Positions 39,310 to 49,051 of a stretch of DNA of 64,000 bases are shown one piece after another. How positions within the stretch are numbered: position 1 is the first letter of the stretch; the number at the start of each line of letters is the position of its first letter. The notes below the pieces were generated by a model. That model searched no databases. It worked only from the letters and a program-made list of their open reading frames with translations, and was not told the DNA's origin. Origin of the DNA: Albidovulum sp. bin36 (GTDB lineage Bacteria; Pseudomonadota; Alphaproteobacteria; Rhodobacterales; Rhodobacteraceae). Location of the stretch: positions 1 to 64,000 of the forward strand of contig MPMP01000002.1 of the NCBI GenBank assembly GCA_002238565.1, read 5' to 3'. Position numbers and translations under genes: made by a program.

Positions 39310-40854
39310 ATGAGCGATCCAAACACGGACAACATCCTTGAACTGGAAGTGAATGATTTTGGCCCGATCGCCGAAGCCAAGATTGATCCGCGCCCGTTAA
39401 CTGTATTCATCGGGCCAAGTAACACCGGAAAATCCTATCTGGCAATTCTGATCTATGCATTGCACCGGTATTTCAGTAGCCGTGGCTGGCCTGGAGGTCG
39501 ACGTTTTTCTCGAAGTTCGCCATTGCTTCACGGATTCGAAGCTAGTGAACTGGCCATGAATTCCATCAATGGGCTCCACGAATTTGCGGAAAGCTTAATC
39601 GCGGACACCGAAAAGCCGTCATTAGAAGAAGGCATTGCTCTTCCAGGATCGGTTATGGATGCAATTCGTTCCGGACTTGAAGAGCAAGGCCCATATTTCG
39701 GCAATGAAGTCGCGCGATGCTTCGGCATTGAAGAGGGCGGGGCGCTGATCCGTAAAGGCGGCAAGGGTGCCGCGCGAATTGGATTTCGCATGCCTCGCAA
39801 GAGTGATGTCGCGCCAATCGAACACGGATTAACCATTGGAACACAGGACAGCGAGTTCAATACCAAATTCCCCCTGAGCACCGAATTGCATGTCGGTGCC
39901 GGGAATGAGGACTACGCTGTCAAGGAGTTGCAAAGCTTGGCGATGGATATGATTTCGCCAGGTGGTCAAAACGAAGATCGTGCGAATTTTTATGCTTGGA
40001 GGCTATTGGAGGTCATAGCCGATCATTTCAGTCCCCAAATCGTCGGACCCTTGCATCGGCCGGCGTTCTATCTCCCTGCCGATCGGACCGGAATAATGCA
40101 CGCCCACAGCGTGGTTGTCAGTGCCTTGATTAAAAATGCCGCAATGACCGGGCTGCGTCCGGCCGCACAAACGCCCATGCTTTCGGGTGTTCTGGCAGAT
40201 TTTCTCGAACAGTTGATCAATCTCGATCTTCGAAGGAGCCTACGCCGAAATTTTCAACACGATCTCGACAAGCGGATCGAACGATCCATACTCCATGGAT
40301 CGATAGGCGTGGATAAATCCGAGACAATCGGCTACCCGCGCTTCACGTACAGGCCAGAAAGGTGGAACGACAGTCTTTCCTTGATGAACGCTTCTTCGAT
40401 GGTTTCAGAACTAGCGCCTGTAGTGCTGTACCTGCGCCATGTGGTCGGTCCCGGAAATGTACTTATCGTAGAGGAACCGGAAGCGCATTTGCATCCGGCA
40501 ATGCAAGTTCAATTCACTCGTCAAATTGCAGCGTTTATTAAGAATGGTATCAGGGTAATCCTCACCACGCATAGTGAATGGGTACTTGAGGAACTCTCTA
40601 ACATCGTTCATCGGTCTGAACTCTCAACCCTAAATCGAGACGCCGCGGATGAAACCAAGACCGCGTTGCATCCCGACAGCGTGGGGGTATGGCTTTTCAA
40701 ACAAAGGAAACACCCAACAGGATCATTGATTCAGGAAATAAAATTGGACAAAGAAACCGGCCTCTTTCCGACAGACTATGATTTTGTCAGCGAGGAGCTA
40801 TACAATGAAAGCGCGAAAATCTTCAGTCGCATTCAGAAAGAGACCGTCAATTGA
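39310..40854 (+). CDS. AAA family ATPase (AAA_15/OLD-like P-loop protein)
   Basis: Walker A FIGPSNTGKSY; Walker B VLIVEEPEAHLHPAMQ; ILTTHSEWVLEELSN switch; N-terminal ELEVNDFGPIAEAKI. Confidence 0.85.
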   Translation: MSDPNTDNILELEVNDFGPIAEAKIDPRPLTVFIGPSNTGKSYLAILIYALHRYFSSRGWPGGRRFSRSSPLLHGFEASELAMNSINGLHEFAESLIADTEKPSLEEGIALPGSVMDAIRSGLEEQGPYFGNEVARCFGIEEGGALIRKGGKGAARIGFRMPRKSDVAPIEHGLTIGTQDSEFNTKFPLSTELHVGAGNEDYAVKELQSLAMDMISPGGQNEDRANFYAWRLLEVIADHFSPQIVGPLHRPAFYLPADRTGIMHAHSVVVSALIKNAAMTGLRPAAQTPMLSGVLADFLEQLINLDLRRSLRRNFQHDLDKRIERSILHGSIGVDKSETIGYPRFTYRPERWNDSLSLMNASSMVSELAPVVLYLRHVVGPGNVLIVEEPEAHLHPAMQVQFTRQIAAFIKNGIRVILTTHSEWVLEELSNIVHRSELSTLNRDAADETKTALHPDSVGVWLFKQRKHPTGSLIQEIKLDKETGLFPTDYDFVSEELYNESAKIFSRIQKETVN

Positions 40855-41100
40855 CAGGATCTGTTGCGGGACTGATGGAGAAAGCATTGACCGAATCAAT
40901 GACTTCACGTGGAGCAATGTAGAATTGAGGTCAGTTCACTCCATTACCGACTAGACTCAGCGATTGACCATGCTGAAGGATCGGATATGCGCGTTCGGAT
41001 CGTCGATATCGTCGGTCGATCAGCCCGTGTCGAGTGTTCTATGCGCGGCGAGGAAGCCGATAAGCACTGTTCATTCCATAAAAAAATCGGTCATAATTAG
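40805..41100 (+). pseudogene. Small downstream partner gene, apparently frameshifted
   Basis: ATG at 40805 within the end of the ATPase gene: MKARKSSVAFRKRPSIDRICCGTDGESIDRINDFTWSNVELRSVHSITD* (stop 40952-40954); another frame continues LDSAIDHAEGSDMRVRIVDIVGRSARVECSMRGEEADKHCSFHKKIGHN to 41100. Confidence 0.45.
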
Positions 41101-41102
41101 AT

Positions 41103-41630
41103 CTAGTCGCCATTGTTCGAAGGAAAGGCGTACCTGAAAGTACAGCATGGAGCGCCAGCCATGATCGTGTCTTTTCTGTCAAGCTTCGCGTCGTGATTGA
41201 ACCCTTCGATCAAAGCAAAGTCTCGATTGCAGGACAGGAGCGCACCTAGATCCTGCATCCCGAGGTCGCGATAGAGTTCGGCATAGCGACACCGCGTCAC
41301 ATTGAAATCGAACCGGGTTTCCGACTTTTCAATGACTTCAATCTCCATTGCGCCGTCTTTTTGCCAATGGCGCAATGTATCTGCGAACGAATCCAAGGAT
41401 GAACCATGATCCGCGGCCAGATTCGCACCTTCGTTTCGCGCTAGTTCGACGATAGTATTCGAGAGAATTCCCTCGACTTTTTCACGACCGAATTCTTCCA
41501 TGAGAGCCTTCAATAAAGGCGCCAGTATTCTAGCCTCGACCTCGCGACGCTTGAGAACGCCCAACTGCTGGGAAAGCTTGTCCGGCGGCGAATTTGACTC
41601 CACGATAATCCCTTTCCGCCTTTCGGCCAC
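41103..41630 (-). CDS. L-2-amino-thiazoline-4-carboxylic acid hydrolase-like protein (ATC hydrolase family)
   Basis: [65 protein letters not shown]. Confidence 0.75.
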   Translation of the reverse strand: MAERRKGIIVESNSPPDKLSQQLGVLKRREVEARILAPLLKALMEEFGREKVEGILSNTIVELARNEGANLAADHGSSLDSFADTLRHWQKDGAMEIEVIEKSETRFDFNVTRCRYAELYRDLGMQDLGALLSCNRDFALIEGFNHDAKLDRKDTIMAGAPCCTFRYAFPSNNGD

Positions 41631-41679
41631 GACTAAATCCGTTCCAAGATTGTATAATTCGATAAAATTTCCATGTAAA

Positions 41680-42082
41680 TTATCATGAATCTACGCGCGC
41701 ACCAGCCGGGCAGCCGGGAGCGCGACGACAACTTCGCGGCTGGAATCGCCTACTGCGACTCGCTGCCGCCGCTGGACTCGCCGGGCAAGCGGCGACGGCG
41801 CTAGGGCCGCAATCTCGCAATCCGCATGCTGGACTTCAGGGAGTAGGCGCTGCTCTTCGCGTGCGACCCCTCGGTTCCGGCAGCCACGACCTGCCGGAGC
41901 GCGCCCTGCGGATGCGCAAGATCCAGCGGAAGATTTCCGGCTGTTACCGAAACGGGACAAGCGCGGTGGTCCGGGCGAACCTGAGGATGATGCTGAAGAC
42001 GGCGCTCAAGCAGGACTGGAACGCATTGGAGACGCTCGAGGCGGGCCCGGCGGCTGCAGCGGTCAAGCTGAAGACGTCGTAG
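41680..42082 (+). mobile_element. Degenerate IS66-family transposase 3' remnant
   Basis: GRNLAIRMLDFRE*ALLFACDPSVPA in one frame and DLPERALRMRKIQRKISGCYRNGTSAVVRANLRMMLKTALKQDWNALETL in another; matches the IS66 C-terminal (N)NLAERALRM..QKISGC(F) pattern. Confidence 0.65.
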
Positions 42083-42353
42083 CCAAGCTTCCAAACGAAT
42101 CTCGCCCATAAGATGCCGAGCGGTCGCACGACGGTCGAATCTCGACGTGAAAATCCGAATCCCACGGGAAAAAAGATGGAAATTGGAACGTGACTAGTTA
42201 CCGAATTTGTTGAATTTCGCCCGAAACCCGCTTTCCTGCACACGGAGCGAGGAAAGCGATCTGAAAATCTTTCCATCATCCCGATCTCGTTTCATGCATC
42301 CTCGTTGCGCTGTGAAAGTGGTTTTTACCGGATCGCCTTTTTGCAGCCAGTAT

Positions 42354-42689
42354 TCAGCTGCCATTCACATCCTCGCCAGCATCAGAGAAATTGGTAATGG
42401 CCACGCTGCCATTCGGGAATTTGGCCACGATGTTCAATTCGCCGCCCATCGCTTCAATGCAGGAGCGAAGATTGGAGACATACATATCCATTCGCGTTTC
42501 CAGCCTGGCAACGGTCGGCGCTCTCACTTTTAGAACCTCTCCAACTGCCTTCCGTGTCATGGCCCGCGCCTTCCGCAACTCGTGAAGGGGCATTGCTGCG
42601 CGAAGCTCCTTCTTCCGGGCCTCAATCCGTTTCCGGCGTTCAGGAGGAAAATTCTCTGTCAGCCCGATAACGGCGTAATGTCCACTCAT
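42354..42689 (-). CDS. XRE/HTH antitoxin (HigA-like)
   Basis: LHELRKARAMTRKAVGEVLKVRAPTVARLETRMDMYVSNLRSCIEAMGGELNIVAKFPNGSVAITNF. Confidence 0.8.
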   Translation of the reverse strand: MSGHYAVIGLTENFPPERRKRIEARKKELRAAMPLHELRKARAMTRKAVGEVLKVRAPTVARLETRMDMYVSNLRSCIEAMGGELNIVAKFPNGSVAITNFSDAGEDVNGS

Positions 42690-43048
42690 GGGATCTCTCC
42701 TTCGTATTTCAGTTCCTGCAGGTGTTCATCGTAGAGCCGGTCAACCCGCGGCAAGAGCCTTTCGTAAAATCGGTCGTCGCCTGTCTTATCTCCGCCGATC
42801 AGCAAAATGGCCGCGCGTTTCGGGTCAAAGGCGTAGAATATGCGAATGGGATTGCCGGCGCTTTGGGCACGAAGTTCGCGCATGCGACTGTGCAGTGAAC
42901 CCGCTACTCCCGAAGAAAAGGGAAACTGCAGTTCGGAACCATGCTCATCCAGCAATTAATCTACTGCAACAATGTCGTCCTGTTCGTTCTCTGCAAGCTC
43001 CGTCCGCCAATCTCTGAACTCATTCATGTATTCGACATCCGAAGCCAT
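42686..43048 (-). pseudogene. HigB/RelE (Gp49-like) toxin interrupted by an in-frame TAA
   Basis: MASDVEYMNEFRDWRTELAENEQDDIVAVD*LLDEHGSELQFPFSSGVAGSLHSRMRELRAQSAGNPIRIFYAFDPKRAAILLIGGDKTGDDRFYERLLPRVDRLYDEHL; TAA at 42956-42958. Confidence 0.75.
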
Positions 43049-43545
43049 ATATTCCGTTACTCCATCAGTGGAAACTTGACAAGGTTTCCGCGACTCTCAA
43101 ACTCCCTGCCGACAGTCTGCCCAGTACTGCGGCGAAATTGCGCGTGAGACGAGCCGGATCCGTACAGCGTCCCGGAAATGTGACCCGCCAATTAGCCTTC
43201 GGACATCCTCTTGGGCTAGCCGCGGGAATCGCGGTTGCCGCGTTGAAGGCCAAAGTCCTTGCGCAGGTCGTCGGCCGGGTTCCGAGGCTCCCTTCAGCAA
43301 ACCGAGTTAACCAAGTCGGGATGAAAGCCCGAGCACAGCTAGTTGTTTGACTGTCCGTGTTGCGAGCCGCCAGTCGCCATGTCCTTTAAATCTCTATAGG
43401 CGGTGCACTCTACGGCTTTGTCCGAGGAGATTCGTTTTCGCAAACAACCGGGCGATTTGATGTATGGAGCTGTCTTCGGACAAAAGGAGTGGCTGCAACT
43501 CGATCACGCGTGCCTGTGCCTTAGGCGGCAATTTAAGAGCGCGAA

Positions 43546-44199
43546 TCAAAACGGGCACTTGGCTTCATACTGGACCGCCTTGCCTCCAATCGGATGCCTG
43601 AACTCCAACCGCTCGGCATGAAGCTGCAGCCGGTCGGCAGCGGACGCGGCGCGGTCATCGGCATATAGCCGGTCGCCGAGGACGGGATGCCCGATTTCCT
43701 TCATGTGGACCCGAAGCTGATGGCTTCGCCCGGTCTCGGGAAACAAAAAGAGGCGGGTAGCGAGCTGTTCACGGCAAATCACTTGCCATCTAGTGGTGGC
43801 GGACCTACCGTTCAGCATATCGATTTTTTGCTTGGGACGGTTCGGCCAGTCGGCTGACAAAGGAAACTTGATTACGCCTCCGGACTCGGCGACGTGGCCG
43901 AATACTCTCGCGACATATGTTTTTTTGACTATTCTTTTTTCGAATTGGATGCCAAGATTCCGTTGCGCCGCTCTCGTCATGGCGAAAACCATCAGGCCGG
44001 ACGTCGACATATCAAGCCGATGAACAAGCAAAGCTCCAGAGTATTCAGCTTTTACGCGAGATTCCAGGCAGTCGGAGAGGTCCGCGCTCTTTCCGGGAAC
44101 CGAAAGCAGCCCGGACGGTTTGTCGACCAGCAACAAGGCGCCGTCTCGGTATACAACGGATAGGGGTTCGCAAGGCGGCGAATAGCGAAAGCCGCTCAT
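43546..44199 (-). CDS. RluA-family pseudouridine synthase
   Basis: LLLVDKPSGLLSVPG, LLVHRLDMSTSGLMVFAM, GRSHQLRVHMKEIGHPVLGDRLY. Confidence 0.88.
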   Translation of the reverse strand: MSGFRYSPPCEPLSVVYRDGALLLVDKPSGLLSVPGKSADLSDCLESRVKAEYSGALLVHRLDMSTSGLMVFAMTRAAQRNLGIQFEKRIVKKTYVARVFGHVAESGGVIKFPLSADWPNRPKQKIDMLNGRSATTRWQVICREQLATRLFLFPETGRSHQLRVHMKEIGHPVLGDRLYADDRAASAADRLQLHAERLEFRHPIGGKAVQYEAKCPF

Positions 44200-45293
44200 G
44201 CCATGGATCGGGTCTCGCTTTCGCCCCAGCCGAAGCTTTGCATCTCCTGCAGTCGCGAAACAGTTCGCTGAAATGCGAACGCCCCCTCGCCTTCGATATA
44301 CAATTTATCGGGCTCGGCATCCGCCGACGCGAATAGCTTTACTCCAGAATCATACAATGCGTCGATAAGCATTATGAACCGCCTTGCCTCATTGTAATTA
44401 GCACGAGAGAGTATCGGAATCTCGTCCAGCATCAGAACTCGCACGTATTTCGCAAGCTCTAGATAGTCGCCCGGGCCTAGCGGCTGGCCGCACAACTCCC
44501 AAAAACTGGCTCGCGCCACGCCGTTTCTAAATCGCGAGATGCCGACTTCACGACCCGTTACCTTCAATACAAGGGTTGTAGGCTCGCCTCCCGCCAAGGC
44601 CAGCCAAATTCGGTCCATTTCTTGATCGGCGGATTCATTCGCAGGGCAAAAGTACTTTCTCTCTCCCATTATTCGATTCTGGCGGTAGTCCGTTTCGCCA
44701 GCCAGGCGATGAACTGTCATTTTCTCGTGCAATAGATCAATGAAGGGCAAGAAGAGATTTCGATTCAGACCGTTTTCGTAGAGCCTTTCGGGAGCTTTGT
44801 TTGCCGTCGTGCAAATCGCCACGCCGGAGTCGAATAGACAGGCGAACAAGCGGCCAACGATCATTGCGTCGGCGATATCCTCAATTTGCATCTCGTCAAG
44901 GCACAGCAGCCGACTGTTGACTGAAATCTCTTTCGCAACAGGAGGTATCGCGTCGCTTACGCCCGTTTTTCGAACTTCGTGAAGACTCGAATGAATGCTC
45001 TGCATGAATTCCAGAAAATGAACTCGACTTTTTCTTTCAATCGGCGCTTTTTCGTAGAACATATCCATTAGCATGGACTTGCCGCAGCCGACGCTTCCCC
45101 AAATATAGAGCCCTTTGACGTTCGAATTGGTTTTTCGGCTAAAGATCCCCTTAATCAGGCTAGAGTCCCTGCTTCCATCCTTGATTCTTGATGCAAGCAT
45201 CTCCAGTTCGCCGACAGCGGCGAGTTGATCCCGATCCGCTTGAATTCGTCCATCGGCAACCCGAATATTGTAAGATTCCAGGATTGAATTCAC
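44196..45293 (-). CDS. zapE: Cell division protein ZapE (AFG1-like ATPase); GTG start likely at 45293
   Basis: GLYIWGSVGCGKSMLMDMFYE, RVHFLEFMQSIHSSLHEVRK, LLCLDEMQIEDIADAMIVGRLF. Confidence 0.87.
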   Translation of the reverse strand: MNSILESYNIRVADGRIQADRDQLAAVGELEMLASRIKDGSRDSSLIKGIFSRKTNSNVKGLYIWGSVGCGKSMLMDMFYEKAPIERKSRVHFLEFMQSIHSSLHEVRKTGVSDAIPPVAKEISVNSRLLCLDEMQIEDIADAMIVGRLFACLFDSGVAICTTANKAPERLYENGLNRNLFLPFIDLLHEKMTVHRLAGETDYRQNRIMGERKYFCPANESADQEMDRIWLALAGGEPTTLVLKVTGREVGISRFRNGVARASFWELCGQPLGPGDYLELAKYVRVLMLDEIPILSRANYNEARRFIMLIDALYDSGVKLFASADAEPDKLYIEGEGAFAFQRTVSRLQEMQSFGWGESETRSMA

Positions 45294-46523
45294 TTGCTCC
45301 GCCCAAAAATGAAAATCGATTAACGTTGTACGAAACAAGAGAATTCCGTAGCTGCCCCGGCAATTGGTTGCAAGCAATTCGAAAATGGCGCGGCGCTTTC
45401 CGGACAGGCGATTCCGGCGCCATGGAACTACGCCGACTTGCGCGTGCCGCCTGCCGAAATCGATCGCTGCAAGGGATCAGGAAAAATTCAGCCGGGTTTT
45501 GGGCGATTGCTCCGAAACCGTCTTTATACGTCTCGGCACCTCCGGTCGAATAGCAATTCGAACAAAGCGTTAATTGATCCATAGGACCGTGGTCGCAAAG
45601 ACTGCGGTTAGTCGATAGTGGGTTCAAGCCGCGGCAAAGAATGCAAACCACTTCCGCCACGCAGCGGAATTACTCAGGATCAATTTTGGTTTCGCGTGCG
45701 AAATCAATCAAAAATCAAGATAGTAGATCTTGCGTTATTTCGACATTGCGCCCGAGGGCGACAAGACCCAAACTGACGGCGATAGAATGCCGTTCGGCCG
45801 TATTCCTTGCCAGCCGACCTCCGCAATCGAGAAGCGCTAAAGGAATTTCATCGTCGACATGCATGGCGGAAAAATGGACTTTAGGCGTTCTTGAGAATTC
45901 AAACCCCGGCAGTAGCTTTCGGTAATTCCGGGATCCTGCCCTGACCCGAGCATTTCGCCAGAAACCGCATTCGAATGAATGATCGCAAAAACTATCGCCC
46001 ATTGGAAGAACCCTCGATTGGGCGCGAAATTTTCCGCGGCGGAACTAGCGGCCATTCGTGATCGGGAACGCTGCAGGCAAGGCTTATCCCAGCTTGCTTG
46101 CGCGCGCCAAAAGGCGGTTATCGCCATCCGAACAGCTGCGATTGCAGGGAGTCCTGGAACTGTTCGAGATTATTGGCAAATACGGCTAAATTCGTACTCG
46201 ACTTGGAAATGCGATTCCCGTGCATCCGAAGCCGAGAGATCGAGGAATTGCCTTGCGCTAAAACCTTTGCTCGAAGGGACGAAACAGCATCCGCGGGATT
46301 ATATTCCGCGGTGCTTGCGGCTTGTTGGAAGATCGAAGCTGAACCCGATCGGCGAGCGGGGCTTGTTGCGGCAACCGCAAATCTCGCCCTTTAGAACGAA
46401 TAGAACGAGGAATTTGGGCCAAGCTTGCCTCGGAGCCTGGGAAGCTAGTTTCCTATGAGCCGGATCGCGACCGCGAAAATTCGCGTCGTTGCATGCCCGT
46501 GTTACTCAAGCTATAGCCGCTGC

Positions 46524-47774
46524 ATGGACAAGGCACGGATACCGCTCTTTACTCCCGTTCTTATAGCGGGCTCCCTGATTATTCTCTTGAGCTTTGCGAT
46601 CCGCGCAAGTTTCGGCGTGTTCCAGATTCCCATTGCCGAGGAATTCGGATGGCTTCGCGTTGAGTTTTCCCTAGCCATAGCCATACAGAATCTCGCGTGG
46701 GGCGTTGGCCAGCCGATTTTTGGAGCCATTGGCGAAAAGCTGGGCGATCGGTTGGCGATTATACTTGGAGCGATTATCTACGCCGCGGGACTTCTATTGT
46801 CGAGTTTCGCCGTTACGCCTGAAGCGCACCAATTCTATGAGATCCTGGTCGGGTTCGGAATTGCCGGCACCGGGTTCGGCGTGATCCTTAGCGTTGTCGG
46901 ACGAGCAAGTTCCGACGAAAATCGCTCGCTGTCGCTTGGCATTGCAACCGCAGCAGGTTCGCTGGGCCAAGTTTTCGGAGCGCCGGTAGCCCAGTGGATG
47001 CTGGGATTCATGACCTGGCAGCTGGTATTCATCGCCTTCGCTTTCATCATTCTTTCCGTTCTGTTCGCAATTCCGTTCATTCGCGGGCCGAATACGTCCT
47101 CCCGGCAAATGCTGGAGGAAAGCCTAGGGCAGATCCTCGGCAAAGCCTGGCGCGATCCGTCCTTTACCTTGATTTTCGTCGGCTTTTTTTCCTGCGGCTA
47201 CCAGATTGCGTTTCTAACTGCGCACTTCCCGGCTCTAGTTACCGAAATGTGCAGCGCGATCGACCCGTCGAGCACGCTTGCGGCGCTGGGCATAACGACC
47301 ACGTCGTCGCTCGGGGCCATTGCGATCGCGCTGGTAGGATTGGCAAATATAATCGGCACGGTGGCGGCAGGATGGCTGGGCAAATACTTCCCGAAGAAAT
47401 ACCTCCTTGCTCTCATTTACACCGCGCGAACCATTGTTTCGGCCATATTCATCCTCCTGCCTATTACGCCGACAACTGTTATCGTTTTTTCTTTCGTCAT
47501 GGGTTTGCTTTGGCTTGCGACGATACCTCTAACAAGCGGTTTGATTGCGCACATTTACGGCCTGCGCTATATGGGCACGCTTTACGGAATCATTTTCTTT
47601 TCCCACCAAATTGGAGGATTCCTCGGCGTGTGGCTAGGCGGCAATCTCTACGACGCGTACGGCAACTACACGGTCGTCTGGTGGGTGGGCATAGCAGTCG
47701 GCGCCTTGTCGGCCGTCGTGCATCTTCCGGTCAACGAAATGCCATTGAGATCTAGGCGGCGGGCGGCGGTCTAG
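46524..47774 (+). CDS. MFS transporter (monocarboxylate/oxalate-formate antiporter-like)
   Basis: 12-TM-like; IRASFGVFQIPIAEEFGWLRVEFSLAIAIQNLAWGVGQPIFG; start trimmed to 46524. Confidence 0.85.
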   Translation: MDKARIPLFTPVLIAGSLIILLSFAIRASFGVFQIPIAEEFGWLRVEFSLAIAIQNLAWGVGQPIFGAIGEKLGDRLAIILGAIIYAAGLLLSSFAVTPEAHQFYEILVGFGIAGTGFGVILSVVGRASSDENRSLSLGIATAAGSLGQVFGAPVAQWMLGFMTWQLVFIAFAFIILSVLFAIPFIRGPNTSSRQMLEESLGQILGKAWRDPSFTLIFVGFFSCGYQIAFLTAHFPALVTEMCSAIDPSSTLAALGITTTSSLGAIAIALVGLANIIGTVAAGWLGKYFPKKYLLALIYTARTIVSAIFILLPITPTTVIVFSFVMGLLWLATIPLTSGLIAHIYGLRYMGTLYGIIFFSHQIGGFLGVWLGGNLYDAYGNYTVVWWVGIAVGALSAVVHLPVNEMPLRSRRRAAV

Positions 47775-47967
47775 AAGTCGCGCCTGAAATGCCGAATGAT
47801 TGGTTGCCGCCATGGTCGAATCATCGTCTTCGCGATTAAACCGAGCCGGCGTTCGCCGGTCTTCTGGATTCGACTCTGGCAAGTCACGTTCCAGCATTTG
47901 AAGGAAGCCTTAGCCAATCCGTCGGCAATTCGAACCCGTTGAACGAAAGAGCCTAGGAGTAATAATT

Positions 47968-48993
47968 TTGAGTTCCAGCCCGCACGAAAGAAACAAGGCT
48001 GCTTTGCGGCCATTGCGAAACGCTCTTTACAATGGCGACATGCAGGCGGCGGAGAATGCGGTCAAATCAATTTTCGCCGAAAACGCGCTGATCCAATTGA
48101 CCTATCCTTTCGAAACCCTAAGCGGGCCCGAGCAGCTCTCGCAGGACGTATTCGCGTCTCTAGCGAATGCCTTTCCCGACCTCGAACGGCGCGACACGAT
48201 TGTCATCGGAGGCGCGGCCTCGAACGGGTCCGTCTGGGTTGGCTGCTGCGGATACTATACCGGATCGTTCCGGCGCCCATGGCTCGATATTCCGCCGACA
48301 GGCCACCAGGCATCCATGCGATTCCACGAGTTTTTCAGGTTCGAATCGGAACAGGTCGTCGAAATGCAGGCGCTTTGGGACATTCCCGAACTCATGATGC
48401 AGGCGCGCGCTTGGCCCATGTCCCCTAGCCTGGGCCGGGAATGGCACGTGCCTGGCCCGGCCACGCAGGACGGCCTTCTCCCGAACCTCGCCGGCGGAAA
48501 CTGCGAAGTTAGCCTGAACATCGTCAGCAGCATGCTCGCGGCGCTCGGAAAGTTCGCCGAAGGCGGCGTCGAAGCCATGCGGCTGCCGGACTACTGGCAT
48601 CCCGCCTGCAGCTGGTACGGCCCGGCTGGAATCGGCACTTGCCGCGGAATTCAAGGATTCCGCGATTGGCATCAAATTCCGTTCTTGAACGCGATGCCGG
48701 ATCGCATCGGTTCGCTCGGAGCGGGAAATTTGTTTGCGGAAGGCGATTATGTCGGCTTTACGGCCTGGCCCGGCATGCGAATGACGATTAGCGGCGATGG
48801 CTGGCTGGGCATCGCGCCGTCGAACCGGAAAATCACGATGCGAAGCCTGGATTTCTGGCGATGCGAAGGCGATTTAATTCGCGAAAACTGGGTGCTCGTG
48901 GATATTCTGGATGTCTATTCGCAAATCGGAGTCGACGTATTTGCGAGAATGCGCGAATTCAACAAGGCACGCGGGACGCATCCGGGAAATTGA
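47968..48993 (+). CDS. Tandem SnoaL-like (ester cyclase/NTF2-fold) protein
   Basis: 341 aa with two related blocks (FETLSGPEQLSQDVFASLANAFPDLERRD... and GPAGIGTCRGIQGFRDWHQIPFLNAMPDRIG...). Confidence 0.75.
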   Translation: MSSSPHERNKAALRPLRNALYNGDMQAAENAVKSIFAENALIQLTYPFETLSGPEQLSQDVFASLANAFPDLERRDTIVIGGAASNGSVWVGCCGYYTGSFRRPWLDIPPTGHQASMRFHEFFRFESEQVVEMQALWDIPELMMQARAWPMSPSLGREWHVPGPATQDGLLPNLAGGNCEVSLNIVSSMLAALGKFAEGGVEAMRLPDYWHPACSWYGPAGIGTCRGIQGFRDWHQIPFLNAMPDRIGSLGAGNLFAEGDYVGFTAWPGMRMTISGDGWLGIAPSNRKITMRSLDFWRCEGDLIRENWVLVDILDVYSQIGVDVFARMREFNKARGTHPGN

Positions 48994-49051
48994 AGAATGA
49001 GCCGCGCGGGCCGCAATAGAATCCGCGCAAGTCGAATTCAGATTTTGCCGA

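Noticed and set aside
43138-43350. Weak thiolase-like string (QLAFGHPLGLAAGIAVAALKAK)
   Set aside because: Too short, lacks neighbouring thiolase motifs, and competing frames are equally open; not supportable.
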